Assembly (NCBI GenBank): GCA_019416065.1
Contig: DXYB01000001.1
Span: 62,001-126,000 of the forward strand
DNA: 64,000 nucleotides
Origin: Acidaminococcus sp.
GTDB lineage: Bacteria; Bacillota; Negativicutes; Acidaminococcales; Acidaminococcaceae
Reading direction: 5' to 3'
Positions 24,961-33,577 of this stretch are shown piece after piece; position 1 is the first letter of the stretch; every line of letters begins with the position of its first letter. The position numbers were made by a program, and so were the translations under genes. The notes beneath the pieces were generated by a model. It had not been told where the DNA came from. It saw nothing but the letters and a program-made list of their open reading frames with translations, and searched no databases.

Positions 24961-25581
24961 TTATTTGTATGGTTCCAACTGTTTTACAATCTCAGCGGTA
25001 ATGACCGCTACATTTTGCAGTGCATCCACCACCAAAAACCGTTTCGGTTCTTCTTTAGCCAGCGCCAAGTAGCCTTGCCGTACTTGATTCTGAAAATCCA
25101 GCCCGGCCAGTTCAAATTTATCCACCGCGCCCCTGGCTTCCCGCCTGCGCAGTAGAGCCTCGGGGGCCCCATCTAAGAGAATGGTCAAATCCGGCACCAG
25201 ATGACCCGTAGCAAAGTTTCCCAACTGGCGCAGCTCGGAAAGATCTAGCCCCCCCAGTACGCCCTGATAAACCAAGGTGGAATCACTAAACCGGTCGCAA
25301 ATCACCACTTTCCCCGCCAATAATGCGGGACGAATCACCTGATCCACATGATCTGCCCGGGCAGACAGCTGCAATAGTGCTTCCGTTTTCGGAGACAGGG
25401 AACGCGCTGGATCCAGGGCAAACTCCCGGAGTTGTTCAGCCAGCTCCGTGCCTCCTGGTTCCCGTGTCACAACGGTTTCCCGTCCATACAGTTGAAACCA
25501 TTGGGAAATTTTCTCTGCCTGGGTGGTCTTACCCCCACCGTCCGGCCCTTCCAGCGTCAAAAACAGTCCTTTTTTACTCAT
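24961..25581 (-). CDS. tmk: Thymidylate kinase
   Basis: This 206-residue kinase makes dTDP from dTMP. P-loop GPDGGGKTT is at residues 12-20, DRFSDST near 95, and the lid carries arginines (LLRRREARG). ATG at 25581 overlaps the stop of the upstream decarboxylase gene (ATGA), so translation is coupled. Confidence 0.97.
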   Translation of the reverse strand: MSKKGLFLTLEGPDGGGKTTQAEKISQWFQLYGRETVVTREPGGTELAEQLREFALDPARSLSPKTEALLQLSARADHVDQVIRPALLAGKVVICDRFSDSTLVYQGVLGGLDLSELRQLGNFATGHLVPDLTILLDGAPEALLRRREARGAVDKFELAGLDFQNQVRQGYLALAKEEPKRFLVVDALQNVAVITAEIVKQLEPYK

Positions 25582-27023
25582 GCTATAACCTCAATATGCC
25601 GAAGCAAAGGATCCTTTGGACCACTGACAACAAGTCCTCGTTTTCGCATCGTTTCACAATAAGAAAGCAGTTCCGCCGTAATTTTTTCACCAGGCATCAC
25701 CACAGGAATCCCGGGCGGGTAAAAACTAATACTCTCCCCTGCGATTTTTCCTGCCGCTTCCAAAAATGCTACCGGGTGATGGGGTGCAAAAAACGCTTCC
25801 CGCGGCAAAAGCACCCTCTCAGGCAACTGAGTTACAGGTGCTGCCGGTAAAATTTTATGCCCGGGCTTACGGATCTTCTGCAAGGTCTTGACAATCGTTT
25901 CTATTGCAGCAGGAAATTCCGGGTTAACATCGGCATAGGTAACTAAAAACAAAACATGTTCCTCATCCACCAGTTCCACGGCTACGCCCTCTTGCCGCAA
26001 GGCATCCGCCGCTTCTGGTCCTGTCACGCCCAAGGCACTGACACGAATGGTCACTTTCCCAGGGTCCATGGCTACAACGCCGCCTTTACCGATCAGTTCT
26101 TGTTCCAGAACCGGCAGCTCGGAAATGGTATGCAGCGCATCTCGCAGTTGCTGTGCGGCCTGAATAGAGGCCTCTGCCATCATTTTACCATACGCCGCCA
26201 GCTGGGCACGTGCCCCATCCAAAGATCCCAGCAAAAGATAATTGGGGCTCGTCGTCGCCATAAGGCTTGCCGCCGCTTCCATTGCTTCCGGACGCAGTCG
26301 TTTATAGTTGACCTGCAGCAGGCTGCACTGTGTCATAGCCCCCAGAAGTTTATGCGTGCTTTGGGCCGCTGCATCTGCTCCTGAGGCCATAGCAGAAGGT
26401 GGCAGTTTCTTAGAAAAACCAAGATGGGGCCCGTGGGCTTCGTCCACTAGCAATACGGCATCGTGCCGGTGGGTAATTTCTGCGATTTTTTTAGTATCTG
26501 CCGCAAGGCCAAAATAATCCGGTGTAGTCAAAAACACGGCCTTACTGTCCGGATGCTCATTAAACGCTTTTTCCACCTGTCCTGGGGTAATCTGTAAAAC
26601 CATATGCCAGGTATCATCATAAGGTGGCTGCAAATACACGGGCACCAATCCGCCTAAAATTAAGCCGCCCAATACACTGCGATGGCAATTTCGGGGAAGG
26701 ATGATTTTATCGCCTGGCCGTAAGGCTCCCAGCAGCATGCTGTGAATCAGCCCTGTTGTGCCATTGACACCCAAAAAACAGCGATCGGAGCCATAAAGAT
26801 GGGCCGCCAGTTTTTCCGTCTCCTGGATACATCCTGAGGGGTGGTGCAGATCATCCAACTCTGCCATCAAGGAAACATCACTTTCCAGTGCCACGTCACC
26901 CACCAGATGGCGAAGCTCCTTATCCGCACCACGGCCGCCTTTATGACCGGGCGTATGAAGGGGATACACGTGCTGCTGCCGATACTTTTCCACGGCAGAA
27001 AGCAGTGGTTTGTTGTCTGTCAC
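25578..27023 (-). CDS. PLP-dependent Orn/Lys/Arg decarboxylase family protein (YaaO-like)
   Basis: This 481-residue fold-type I PLP enzyme is of the short Orn/Lys/Arg decarboxylase subgroup. The visible marks are PLHTPGHKGG at 21-30, the LLVDEAHGPH cofactor motif (D194, H197) and the Schiff-base lysine K225 in STHKLLGAMTQ. Short members decarboxylate arginine (SpeA of Bacillus) or have unknown substrate (YaaO). Location directly before tmk is exactly that of yaaO, so YaaO orthology is favoured and the substrate stays open. GTG start with AAGGAG 8 nt upstream. Confidence 0.9.
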   Translation of the reverse strand: MTDNKPLLSAVEKYRQQHVYPLHTPGHKGGRGADKELRHLVGDVALESDVSLMAELDDLHHPSGCIQETEKLAAHLYGSDRCFLGVNGTTGLIHSMLLGALRPGDKIILPRNCHRSVLGGLILGGLVPVYLQPPYDDTWHMVLQITPGQVEKAFNEHPDSKAVFLTTPDYFGLAADTKKIAEITHRHDAVLLVDEAHGPHLGFSKKLPPSAMASGADAAAQSTHKLLGAMTQCSLLQVNYKRLRPEAMEAAASLMATTSPNYLLLGSLDGARAQLAAYGKMMAEASIQAAQQLRDALHTISELPVLEQELIGKGGVVAMDPGKVTIRVSALGVTGPEAADALRQEGVAVELVDEEHVLFLVTYADVNPEFPAAIETIVKTLQKIRKPGHKILPAAPVTQLPERVLLPREAFFAPHHPVAFLEAAGKIAGESISFYPPGIPVVMPGEKITAELLSYCETMRKRGLVVSGPKDPLLRHIEVIA

Positions 27024-27026
27024 GAT

Positions 27027-27206
27027 TTATTCTCCTTTGGTGCGGCCTTTTTTAGCAGTTTTTTTATTCCGATCCTTAATAAATTCCAGTCCCAAGGCTA
27101 CTCCGCCCAAAACAGCGGCACAGCCGCCCATAGGAGTCCAGCCTCCGGCTACATTTCCGACAATCACGAAAAAGAGCAACCCCGCCAAAACGAGTTTGGT
27201 TCTCAT
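27027..27206 (-). CDS. Small hydrophobic protein of unknown function
   Basis: This 59-residue protein starts at ATG 27206 with AAGGAG 6 nt upstream and ends 3 nt before the decarboxylase start. It has two hydrophobic stretches (LVLAGLLFFVIVGNVAGG and a Gly/Ala-rich one with CAAVLGGVALGLEF), then a strongly basic tail (RNKKTAKKGRTKGE). This reads as a small inner-membrane protein with a cytoplasmic positive tail. No family is recognised. Position and spacing say it is cotranscribed with the YaaO-like gene. Confidence 0.75.
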   Translation of the reverse strand: MRTKLVLAGLLFFVIVGNVAGGWTPMGGCAAVLGGVALGLEFIKDRNKKTAKKGRTKGE

Positions 27207-27256
27207 CTTTGTCTCCTTCCTGTACCTCTATATCCCTGCACCGTATTTCTTGTAAT

Positions 27257-27282
27257 AAAAAAGCCCGTCCCACAGGACGAGC
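27257..27282 (-). terminator. Terminator of tRNA-Ser
   Basis: GCTCGTCC pairs with GGACGGGC around TGTG and is followed by TTTTTTA on the minus strand, 13 nt past the CCA end of the tRNA gene. Confidence 0.9.
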
Positions 27283-27294
27283 CTAAATGTTAAA

Positions 27295-27385
27295 TGGCGG
27301 AGTGGGAGAGATTTGAACTCTCGCGAGGTTTAACCCCCCTAACGATTTAGCAAACCGTCCTCTTCAGCCACTTGAGTACCACTCC
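27295..27385 (-). tRNA. tRNA-Ser (anticodon GCU)
   Basis: This 91-nt class II tRNA has an acceptor stem GGAGTGG/CCACTCC, encoded CCA, the AAGTGGCTGAAGAGG D-region, and an anticodon stem ACGGT/ATCGT with loop TTGCTAA (anticodon GCT, reads AGC/AGU). It has a long variable arm and a T-arm GAGAGTTCAAATCTCTC. It is flanked by its own promoter and terminator. Confidence 0.97.
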
Positions 27386-27406
27386 ATAAAACCGGCTGAC
27401 TGGTTT

Positions 27407-27435
27407 ATCATACACAAAAAAATATGCTTTGTCAA
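27407..27435 (-). promoter_or_regulatory. Promoter of tRNA-Ser
   Basis: TTGACA (27430-27435), a 17-bp spacer and TATGAT (27407-27412) on the minus strand. The -35 box overlaps the stop codon of the MATE gene. Confidence 0.8.
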
Positions 27436-28790
27436 GCAGTTTTTAAGAATCCTTGGTGTCTCTTTCTTCGCAGATAGCGATAGAACCAAAGTGCCAGCAC
27501 AATCTGGAGCAAAGAAGATAAAGGGGTGGCTAATCCAATATGGAACAAGGAAACCGGCTGCCACAAGCTCATGGCATAACTCACCGGGACCCGCACCAAA
27601 AAAGCGGACAAAATTCCCTGCAGCATCACAAACCGGGTTTGTCCCATGCCGTTGTAAAACCCGATAAAGCAGAAGAACACAGGCGTTAAAATACAATCAA
27701 TGGCATACGCCTGCAGATAATCCCAAGAAGCTTCAATAATCTGGGTATCTTGCGAAAATAGACCGGACAAAGTATCCCCGTGGAACCATGCTCCAAAGCT
27801 CATAAAACAGCCCAGACTGGCAGCAATCATAATGGCATACCGCAGAGCCTGCGTAGCCCGTTCCATCTTGCCAGCACCGTAATTTTGCGCCACAAAGGCC
27901 GCCAAAGACTGCATAAACGCCGACGGGCAAAGCATGATAAACCCGCATACCTTTTCCGCGACCCCCACCCCGGCAGAAGCCACAACGCCCAGCGTATTGA
28001 CAATGGCCATGACGATCAAAAACGATACACTGACCATAAAATCCTGAATGGCAATCGGGACCCCTATGCCCACAATTCGCCGGATAAGGCTCTTATGCCA
28101 ACGGAAATTTTTACGGACAGAAAAAGAAAAAGGCAGTGTTTTTTTCCGGATGACCACAAGACTGAGTATCACGCTAAGGGCCTGTGCAATAACGGTCGCC
28201 AAGGCGGCGCCTGCGGCTCCCATATGAAAGCCTGCTACCAGTGCTAAATCCCCGAATACATTGCCCACACAGGCGACCATAACCGCAAAAAGCGGCGTCA
28301 TGGAATCACCCATTCCACGAAACACGCAGGAAATTAGATTGTACGCAACCACGACCAGCATACCAGCTCCGCAAATCCGGATATAACTACTAGTAGCTTC
28401 CAAAGCTTCCGGCGGTGCCTGCAGCCAGGCTGAAAGCTGCGGTGCCAAAACAGCCATAAAAAGCGCTAACAAGATCCCGCCAGCGGTAAATAAAGCCATG
28501 GTGGCACCGACAGTTTCTCCCGCTTTGGTTTCTTCTCTTTTGCCAATCTGCTGTCCCAATACCACTGTACATCCCATGGACATGGCAGCCACCAGGTTGG
28601 TCACGGTCATAAGCAGCTGGCTGCCAGTAGAAACAGCGGAGACCTGCGCCGCATCAGAAAAATGTCCCACCACCAATAAGTCCACAGCACCATAGACGGC
28701 CTGTAAGAATAGCGCTGCCAGCACAGGAAGTGCAAAACGAATCAGCGGTTGTAAAATTTTTCCTTCTGTAAAATGATGTACTGTTGCCAT
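27432..28790 (-). CDS. MATE family efflux transporter (second copy)
   Basis: This 452-residue polytopic exporter has the MATE N-terminal signature ALPVLAALFLQAVYGAVDLLVVG and about twelve membrane segments. It is a different subgroup from the MATE at 2.2-3.5 kb; the two N-terminal halves differ widely. ATG at 28790 has AAGAGG upstream, 9 nt after the methyltransferase gene, so the two form an operon. The substrate is unknown. Confidence 0.92.
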   Translation of the reverse strand: MATVHHFTEGKILQPLIRFALPVLAALFLQAVYGAVDLLVVGHFSDAAQVSAVSTGSQLLMTVTNLVAAMSMGCTVVLGQQIGKREETKAGETVGATMALFTAGGILLALFMAVLAPQLSAWLQAPPEALEATSSYIRICGAGMLVVVAYNLISCVFRGMGDSMTPLFAVMVACVGNVFGDLALVAGFHMGAAGAALATVIAQALSVILSLVVIRKKTLPFSFSVRKNFRWHKSLIRRIVGIGVPIAIQDFMVSVSFLIVMAIVNTLGVVASAGVGVAEKVCGFIMLCPSAFMQSLAAFVAQNYGAGKMERATQALRYAIMIAASLGCFMSFGAWFHGDTLSGLFSQDTQIIEASWDYLQAYAIDCILTPVFFCFIGFYNGMGQTRFVMLQGILSAFLVRVPVSYAMSLWQPVSLFHIGLATPLSSLLQIVLALWFYRYLRRKRHQGFLKTA

Positions 28791-28799
28791 CGCATCCTC

Positions 28800-29600
28800 T
28801 TATTTTTTTCGCCCGATCAAAAGGGCGCTGCCTGTTAGATCCAGTTTTTTGGCTTCTGCTGCTGTCATAAATTTACCATCGTCCGTAGGGAAGAACGCTC
28901 CTTCCACGCTCTCGATTTTTTGCAGCTGGCGCAGAAGAAAGTCCCGATCCCCTCCATATACGCCTGGCGTAAAAATATCATGGATCAAAAACCGCCCGCC
29001 TTTTTTGAGCGTACGCAAGCTTTCCACAAGAAGGCTCAGGCGATCTTCCACAGGTACCTGGGAATAGACGTAATTGCTCATTAGAAAATCAAATGTGGCA
29101 TCTGGGAACTCCACCTTAAGGGCATTGCCATACAAAAACACCACTTTTTTTATGCCTTCTGCCTTGGCGTTGGCCTCAGCGGCTTCCTTGGTATTTTCTG
29201 GATCCGCCTTAGGATCATAGGGATCTATCCCGATCACCATAGCCGTAGGATTTCTTTTTGCCACTGCGAGTGTCAATGCCCCGCGGCCACAGCCTACTTC
29301 CAGCACTTTGGCATGGTCTGGTAACTGCACGGCTTCTGCGATTTTGTCCACAATTCGCCGGGATACAGACTGCGGGCTATTAAACGCAAAGGCTTGATAC
29401 CGGGCACGTTCTACCTGAAAACGCTGAAAAAAGAATGCCGTTGCCATGGCCGTAAAAAAAATAATGATCAGCCGTAGCGTGGTACTCATGCCCATACCCC
29501 AAAAACCCAGGAGCAACATCAAGGCCGCACTAATCCCCAGTCGCACGCCATAGGTTTTTACTTGGTTACCTGTGATCCAGTTGCCATACTCTGCCTGCAT
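28800..29600 (-). CDS. Membrane-anchored class I SAM-dependent methyltransferase
   Basis: This 266-residue protein has two hydrophobic helices at about 17-57 (LGISAALMLLLGFWGMGM and LRLIIIFFTAMATAFFF), followed by a methyltransferase domain with VLEVGCGRGALTLAV (SAM motif I) and GIDPYDP. The frame is open to 29699, but that extension would run through the rpsO terminator hairpin, so ATG at 29600 is used, with AAAGGA rather far upstream (13 nt). The substrate is unknown; a membrane lipid or quinone is possible given the anchors. It shares an operon with the MATE gene. Confidence 0.82.
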   Translation of the reverse strand: MQAEYGNWITGNQVKTYGVRLGISAALMLLLGFWGMGMSTTLRLIIIFFTAMATAFFFQRFQVERARYQAFAFNSPQSVSRRIVDKIAEAVQLPDHAKVLEVGCGRGALTLAVAKRNPTAMVIGIDPYDPKADPENTKEAAEANAKAEGIKKVVFLYGNALKVEFPDATFDFLMSNYVYSQVPVEDRLSLLVESLRTLKKGGRFLIHDIFTPGVYGGDRDFLLRQLQKIESVEGAFFPTDDGKFMTAAEAKKLDLTGSALLIGRKK

Positions 29601-29658
29601 GATTTTTTCATCGTCCTTTCCATAATAATCTCTGAAGGTAAGGGGCCCATTCTCTGCG

Positions 29659-29689
29659 AAAAAGCACCACCTCCCGAAGGAAGTGGTGC
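29659..29689 (-). terminator. Terminator of rpsO
   Basis: GCACCACTTCC and GGAGGTGGTGC close a TTCG tetraloop, followed by TTTTT on the minus strand, 13 nt after the rpsO stop. Confidence 0.93.
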
Positions 29690-29702
29690 TTTGTAACAAT
29701 TC

Positions 29703-29969
29703 TTATTTCCGCAGGCCCAGTCTTTCCACAATGCTTCTGTAGCGTTCGATGTTTTTCTTCATCAAATAGTTCAGAAGGCCTCTGCGCTGCCCAACCATTT
29801 TCAGCAGGCCGCGGCGGGAATGATGGTCCTTCTTGTTATTTTTCAGATGTTCCGTCAGATAACCAATCCGTTCAGACAGGATGGCAATCTGTACTTCCGG
29901 AGATCCGGTGTCCTGTTCGTTGATACGATAGGTTTCAATCAGTTCTTTTTTTCTTGCCGGTGTTAACAT
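29703..29969 (-). CDS. rpsO: 30S ribosomal protein S15
   Basis: This 88-residue S15 binds the 16S rRNA central domain early in assembly. The conserved core is [32 protein letters not shown] and the C-terminal [25 protein letters not shown] at 29969 has AGGAGG 11 nt upstream. It is monocistronic between its own promoter and terminator. The 90-nt leader (29970-30070) may carry S15 autoregulation, as in several bacteria, but I could not define the fold. Confidence 0.98.
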   Translation of the reverse strand: MLTPARKKELIETYRINEQDTGSPEVQIAILSERIGYLTEHLKNNKKDHHSRRGLLKMVGQRRGLLNYLMKKNIERYRSIVERLGLRK

Positions 29970-30078
29970 GTTCTTTTTCCTCCTTACGTTAAGTAACCGC
30001 CATGGCTAGTGCTGCCGTCGGAGTCTCGTACAGCAGAGCCAGGGTTGCTTTCATGGCTCCCTCTAGGGATACCAGTGT

Positions 30079-30108
30079 ATTGTATCATACTTTCCTAGGG
30101 CTTGGCAA
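30079..30108 (-). promoter_or_regulatory. rpsO: Promoter of rpsO
   Basis: TTGCCA (30103-30108), an 18-bp spacer and TACAAT (30079-30084) on the minus strand; each box has one mismatch. Confidence 0.7.
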
Positions 30109-30117
30109 CTCACTATT

Positions 30118-30873
30118 TTAAGAAAGTTTGGTCACTAGCGGCAAATCGTTTTTAGCGAAAATCGCTGCCAGCCACTGTTGCAGGGCAACTGCCGTTTCCC
30201 CGTCAAAGGCTTCCTGGAGCCGGTTGTTGTTAGAAATAATCCGTACTGGCAGATACGGGATATTGTATTTGCGGGCAATCTCCCCCACCGCCGCACATTC
30301 CATTTCTTCGCACAGCGCTCCAGTCTTTCTTGCCAGTTCCTCAATTTTTTCCGGGTAAGCATTCCATTGGTCTCCGGAAGCGATGCGTCCTTTGACTACT
30401 TTACCCCGGTTATATGACCGTTTTTGGGAATGCAGCCATGTCGCCCAGCGCTCATCTGTTTTTCTCCAGAAGGGCTCTGCATCCGTATATTCCGCTTCCT
30501 TGCCACTGTTTTCTAGTGCTACCAGATCCAGGTACAGCGTTTTACCTTGCAGCGAGGTATGAATCGAATCTGCATTGTAATACGATGTCCCGACTACTAT
30601 ATCATAGGGATGCAGATCTTTTGTGTAAGCCCCCGCCGTGCCTTCATTGACCACTAATTGGGGACGGAAGACTTCACAGCCCAGGGCCGTGGCAGCTGCC
30701 GCACTAGCGGTACCGATACCGGTCTGCCCCAGCACGATGGGCGTATCCCGCAGCATGCCTTTCCAAAAGAGAAAACTTCCCATAGAAAAAGTTTCTTCCT
30801 GCTTCATGGCATGGAGAAGCACTTGTACTTCACTGGTCATAGCCCCTAAAATCAGAATTGGTTTTACTCCCAT
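30118..30873 (-). CDS. Nucleoside phosphorylase-I family protein (MTA/SAH nucleosidase-like)
   Basis: This 251-residue protein has the nucleoside phosphorylase fold. The Gly-rich start LGAMTSEVQ is followed by GQTGIGTASAAAATALG, VVNEGTAGAY, and EEMECAAVGEIARKY, where the catalytic-type Glu lies. This fits 5'-methylthioadenosine/S-adenosylhomocysteine nucleosidase or a close relative. Some residues differ from classic Pfs proteins, so another purine nucleoside is possible. It follows the SIMPL-domain gene by 8 nt. Confidence 0.8.
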   Translation of the reverse strand: MGVKPILILGAMTSEVQVLLHAMKQEETFSMGSFLFWKGMLRDTPIVLGQTGIGTASAAAATALGCEVFRPQLVVNEGTAGAYTKDLHPYDIVVGTSYYNADSIHTSLQGKTLYLDLVALENSGKEAEYTDAEPFWRKTDERWATWLHSQKRSYNRGKVVKGRIASGDQWNAYPEKIEELARKTGALCEEMECAAVGEIARKYNIPYLPVRIISNNNRLQEAFDGETAVALQQWLAAIFAKNDLPLVTKLS

Positions 30874-30881
30874 ATCCTCTC

Positions 30882-31601
30882 CTAGTTCAGTGCAAACAGT
30901 GTATTGACGCGTACCGAAATGGTCAAGGCCTTAGGAGCAAGTTCCGTCGGGGTTGCCGCATCGGCACTTTCCATTTTGTTCATGCGCAGACTAGCACCCA
31001 CAAGAGGCTGCTCTACCACGGACGTAGAAGGAATGCTGGCCTCCCGCAACACGCCCAGACTTCTGCCGCCGGCGTTCGCCACAGCTTGTGCCGTGTATTT
31101 GGCATTTTCTACTGCTTGGGCAAGGAGCTGCCGTTTAAAAAGGTCTTCGTTCTGCAGTCCAAACTGCACCTGGTCCACCCGGTTAATGCCGCTGGCAAGC
31201 CCTTTGTCGATCACAGTTCCCAATTGCTCCAGTTTTTTTACTTTTACGCTCCAACCTTGGGTAATGGCGTATCCCACAAGACTTTGCTTGCCGCTGCGGT
31301 CATAGCTATACCGGGGAGATACATCATAATAGGACGTAGCGATATCATTCCGGTCAATGCCCTGTGCCAGCATAGCATGCATGAATTTACTGCTGCTGTC
31401 AGCCCCTGCCTGCCGGACTTCTTCCACGGTTTTCCCCTGTTTTTCAAAAGAGAACTGCACCGTTGCCATATCTGGGTCCACAGTACGTGTAGCCACCCCT
31501 GCGATTTGAATCGTGTCCAGTGGCTGTTCTGCCATGGCCGGTGGCATATGAAGCCCCAGCGCCAGCGCAGCTGCTAGCATCATCATTCCCACTTTTTTCA
31601 A
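30882..31601 (-). CDS. Exported SIMPL-domain (DUF541) protein
   Basis: This 239-residue protein has a signal peptide (AAALALGLHMPPAMA, cleavage about residue 24) and a SIMPL domain (IQIAGVATRTVDPDMATVQF to the C-terminus). The function of these periplasmic proteins is poorly known. The open frame reaches back to 31718, but TTG at 31601 is chosen: GAGGTG lies 6 nt upstream and the signal peptide begins there (LKKVGMMML). An extended -10 lies 32 nt upstream. It is cotranscribed with the nucleosidase. Confidence 0.85.
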   Translation of the reverse strand: MKKVGMMMLAAALALGLHMPPAMAEQPLDTIQIAGVATRTVDPDMATVQFSFEKQGKTVEEVRQAGADSSSKFMHAMLAQGIDRNDIATSYYDVSPRYSYDRSGKQSLVGYAITQGWSVKVKKLEQLGTVIDKGLASGINRVDQVQFGLQNEDLFKRQLLAQAVENAKYTAQAVANAGGRSLGVLREASIPSTSVVEQPLVGASLRMNKMESADAATPTELAPKALTISVRVNTLFALN

Positions 31602-31632
31602 TGGTATCACCTCATGATCATATTTCAACACC

Positions 31633-31641
31633 ATTATAGCA
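31633..31641 (-). promoter_or_regulatory. Extended -10 promoter (TGCTATAAT) of the SIMPL gene
   Basis: TGC plus a perfect TATAAT on the minus strand, 32 nt upstream of the TTG start at 31601. Confidence 0.45.
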
Positions 31642-31651
31642 CAATTCCCCG

Positions 31652-32149
31652 TTAGGATTGCTGATGGGCCTGGACATTCTTCCAAGCTGGACAATCTCCG
31701 TCCCGTGCTCCGTGGCAAGCTACATCGCTTGCAGCTTGCTGCGCTTCAATCTGCCGGGTGATATCCTCCAGTGTCACCGTTTTCAGGCGCTCCAGGCACA
31801 AGTCATTTAATTCCCCATACAGATGGTCAAACACTCCGCTCATGCCACTGCTGATAAAGCAATCGGTTTCTTCATTGCCGCTGCGCCATTTTGTATCTAC
31901 AAAAACCGTATCCATACCCTTTGCGATTTCATATAAGCTGGCTTTTTCCAGTCCGGTTTTCGGACAATACCCACCCACATGACCCTCCCGGGTGGTGACA
32001 AGCCCCAGTTTTTTGAGCTTGCCCATAATCTTACGTACCCGGGCCGGGTTGGTGCAGATATTTTCCGCCAGTTCCTCACTTGAGGCCAGGCATTTCCGGT
32101 GATGCAAATACACCAGGGCATGGACTGCTACAATAAAATCACTTTTCAT
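31652..32149 (-). CDS. Rrf2 family transcriptional regulator
   Basis: This 165-residue protein has a winged helix in the first 75 residues (ALVYLHHRKCLASSEELAENI, then the RVRKIMGKLKKLGLVTT recognition helix and a wing, REGHVGGY). Cysteines occur at about residue 31 (ENICTNP), at TDCFIS and in a C-terminal CHGARDGDC pair. Rrf2 proteins often bind an Fe-S cluster or sense thiols, but the spacing here is not that of IscR. Its gene follows trxB, which suggests redox control of that operon. ATG at 32149 is used; the upstream MWVT codons overlap a hairpin. Confidence 0.82.
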   Translation of the reverse strand: MKSDFIVAVHALVYLHHRKCLASSEELAENICTNPARVRKIMGKLKKLGLVTTREGHVGGYCPKTGLEKASLYEIAKGMDTVFVDTKWRSGNEETDCFISSGMSGVFDHLYGELNDLCLERLKTVTLEDITRQIEAQQAASDVACHGARDGDCPAWKNVQAHQQS

Positions 32150-32162
32150 AGTAACCCACATA

Positions 32163-32187
32163 AAGCAGGCTGAAACTCAGCCTGCTT
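32163..32187. terminator. Palindromic hairpin between trxB and the Rrf2 gene
   Basis: AAGCAGGCTGA and TCAGCCTGCTT form a perfect 11-bp stem. The minus-side T-run is short (TTTATG), and the plus side has CCCTCTCTTTTTATTT. Termination of trxB is probable but may be leaky into the Rrf2 gene. Confidence 0.7.
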
Positions 32188-32197
32188 CCCTCTCTTT

Positions 32198-33118
32198 TTA
32201 TTTCTGCCGGTTCAAGTAGTCCTCTGCATAATGGACCGCCACAGCAGCATCTCCCACCGCCGTAACAATTTGCCGTACGGTTTTGGTCCGCACATCCCCT
32301 GCCGCAAAAACGCCCGGCAAGGAAGTTTTGGTATCTTCCCCCGCTACAATATAGCCGCTGGGATCCAGTTCCACCTGTCCTTTAAACAAGCCACTTTCCG
32401 GGACGCGCCCAATAGCAACAAACAAGCCATCGGCAGGAATCACCTGCATTTCACCGGTTTTAACATTTCTCAGTTCCACACCGGTTAATTTTTTGTCCGC
32501 TTTCAGGGCGGTAATCACGCTGTTCCACTGGATTTTAACGCCACTTTGTTCCAATTTTTCCACACTGCGGGCAGGAGCCCGCAGCGCATCCCGCCGATGC
32601 ACCAGGGTGACGCTGCCAGCCAGTTTGGCGAGATACAGGGCATCACCTACAGCCGTATTGCCGCCACCGTTTACCACTACGGTTTTGCCTTTGTAAAAAT
32701 TCCCGTCGCAGGTAGCGCAATAGGAAATCCCCCGGTTGATCAGGCTGTCTTCCTGGGCAATGCCAAGCTTCCGGGGATTGGCCCCGGTAGCAAGGATTAC
32801 AGTTTTCCCTTCCAGCACACCTTCGCTGGTTTCCACGACCTTTGGGCTAGCGGCAAGATCAACTTTCCGCACTTCGGCGTAAATTGTTTCGGCCCCAGCT
32901 TTTTCCGCCTGCTGCTGCATCTGTTCTCCCAACGTAAAGCCATCTACGCCATCAGGAAATCCTGGATAGTTTTCAATCTGGCTGGTGGTAGCCATTTGGC
33001 CCCCCGGGGCTAGTTTTTCCACCACTGCCGCGGTTAGGCCGCTTCTAGCAGCATAAATGGCAGCGGTATAGCCGCAAGGACCACCACCAATAATTAGAAT
33101 ATCATACACTTTGCTCAT
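32198..33118 (-). CDS. trxB: Thioredoxin reductase
   Basis: This 306-residue flavoprotein reduces thioredoxin with NADPH. FAD site GGGPCG is at 11-16, the redox CATC (C134, C137) lies between the FAD and NAD(P) domains, and GGGNTAVGDA is the second nucleotide site. The frame opens at 33142; ATG 33118 is the usual start (MSKVYDILIIGGG) and overlaps the stop of the thioredoxin gene (ATGA), so the two are translationally coupled. Confidence 0.95.
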   Translation of the reverse strand: MSKVYDILIIGGGPCGYTAAIYAARSGLTAAVVEKLAPGGQMATTSQIENYPGFPDGVDGFTLGEQMQQQAEKAGAETIYAEVRKVDLAASPKVVETSEGVLEGKTVILATGANPRKLGIAQEDSLINRGISYCATCDGNFYKGKTVVVNGGGNTAVGDALYLAKLAGSVTLVHRRDALRAPARSVEKLEQSGVKIQWNSVITALKADKKLTGVELRNVKTGEMQVIPADGLFVAIGRVPESGLFKGQVELDPSGYIVAGEDTKTSLPGVFAAGDVRTKTVRQIVTAVGDAAVAVHYAEDYLNRQK

Positions 33119-33441
33119 AAAGCACCTTTTTCCGTGAGCCAATCTTTCACGGCGGCTTTAGAAGGCGGGTTTACCAATAGTTCGCTGCACTTGCCATCTT
33201 TCACCAGCATCAGGCTGGGAATAGTTTCTACCTGGAACCGTTGCGCCAATTCTGGTTGTTCATCAATATCGACGCTGCCAAAGGATACTTTATCCGCAAT
33301 TTCTGCCGCCAGTTGTCCCATAGCCGGTTTCAAACGTTTGCAATAGCCGCACCAAACAGCAGAAAATCCCACCACAAACGGTTTGCTGCTTTTTACCACA
33401 TCGGTTTCAAAATTATCTTTCGTAACATGTAAAAAATCCAT
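33115..33441 (-). CDS. Thioredoxin family protein
   Basis: This 108-residue thioredoxin fold has the active site WCGYC (C31, C34) rather than the classic WCGPC, followed by the cis-Pro segment ETIPSLML. ATG at 33441 has GGAGG 8 nt upstream. It overlaps trxB by 4 nt, so TrxB is its obvious reductant. The altered CGYC loop is common among atypical thioredoxins of anaerobes and may shift its redox potential. Confidence 0.93.
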   Translation of the reverse strand: MDFLHVTKDNFETDVVKSSKPFVVGFSAVWCGYCKRLKPAMGQLAAEIADKVSFGSVDIDEQPELAQRFQVETIPSLMLVKDGKCSELLVNPPSKAAVKDWLTEKGAL

Positions 33442-33498
33442 GATCAAAGCCTCCTCTTGCTCGCCTTGCTAAAAAACTACGCAAAAATTTATACTGTA

Positions 33499-33527
33499 AT
33501 TTTATCAAATACACTTTTCACTGTCAA
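33499..33527 (-). promoter_or_regulatory. Promoter of trx-trxB
   Basis: TTGACA (33522-33527), a 17-bp spacer and TAAAAT (33499-33504) on the minus strand, 58 nt upstream of the thioredoxin start. Confidence 0.8.
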
Positions 33528-33535
33528 GAGACGAG

Positions 33536-33561
33536 AAAAGGGCATGCCTTGTGACATGCCC
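33536..33561 (-). terminator. Terminator of the OmpH-like gene
   Basis: GGGCATG and CATGCCC arms around a short loop, then TTTTCTCG on the minus strand, 16 nt past the OmpH-like stop. Confidence 0.75.
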
Positions 33562-33577
33562 CTCAATTTTTATGAAA

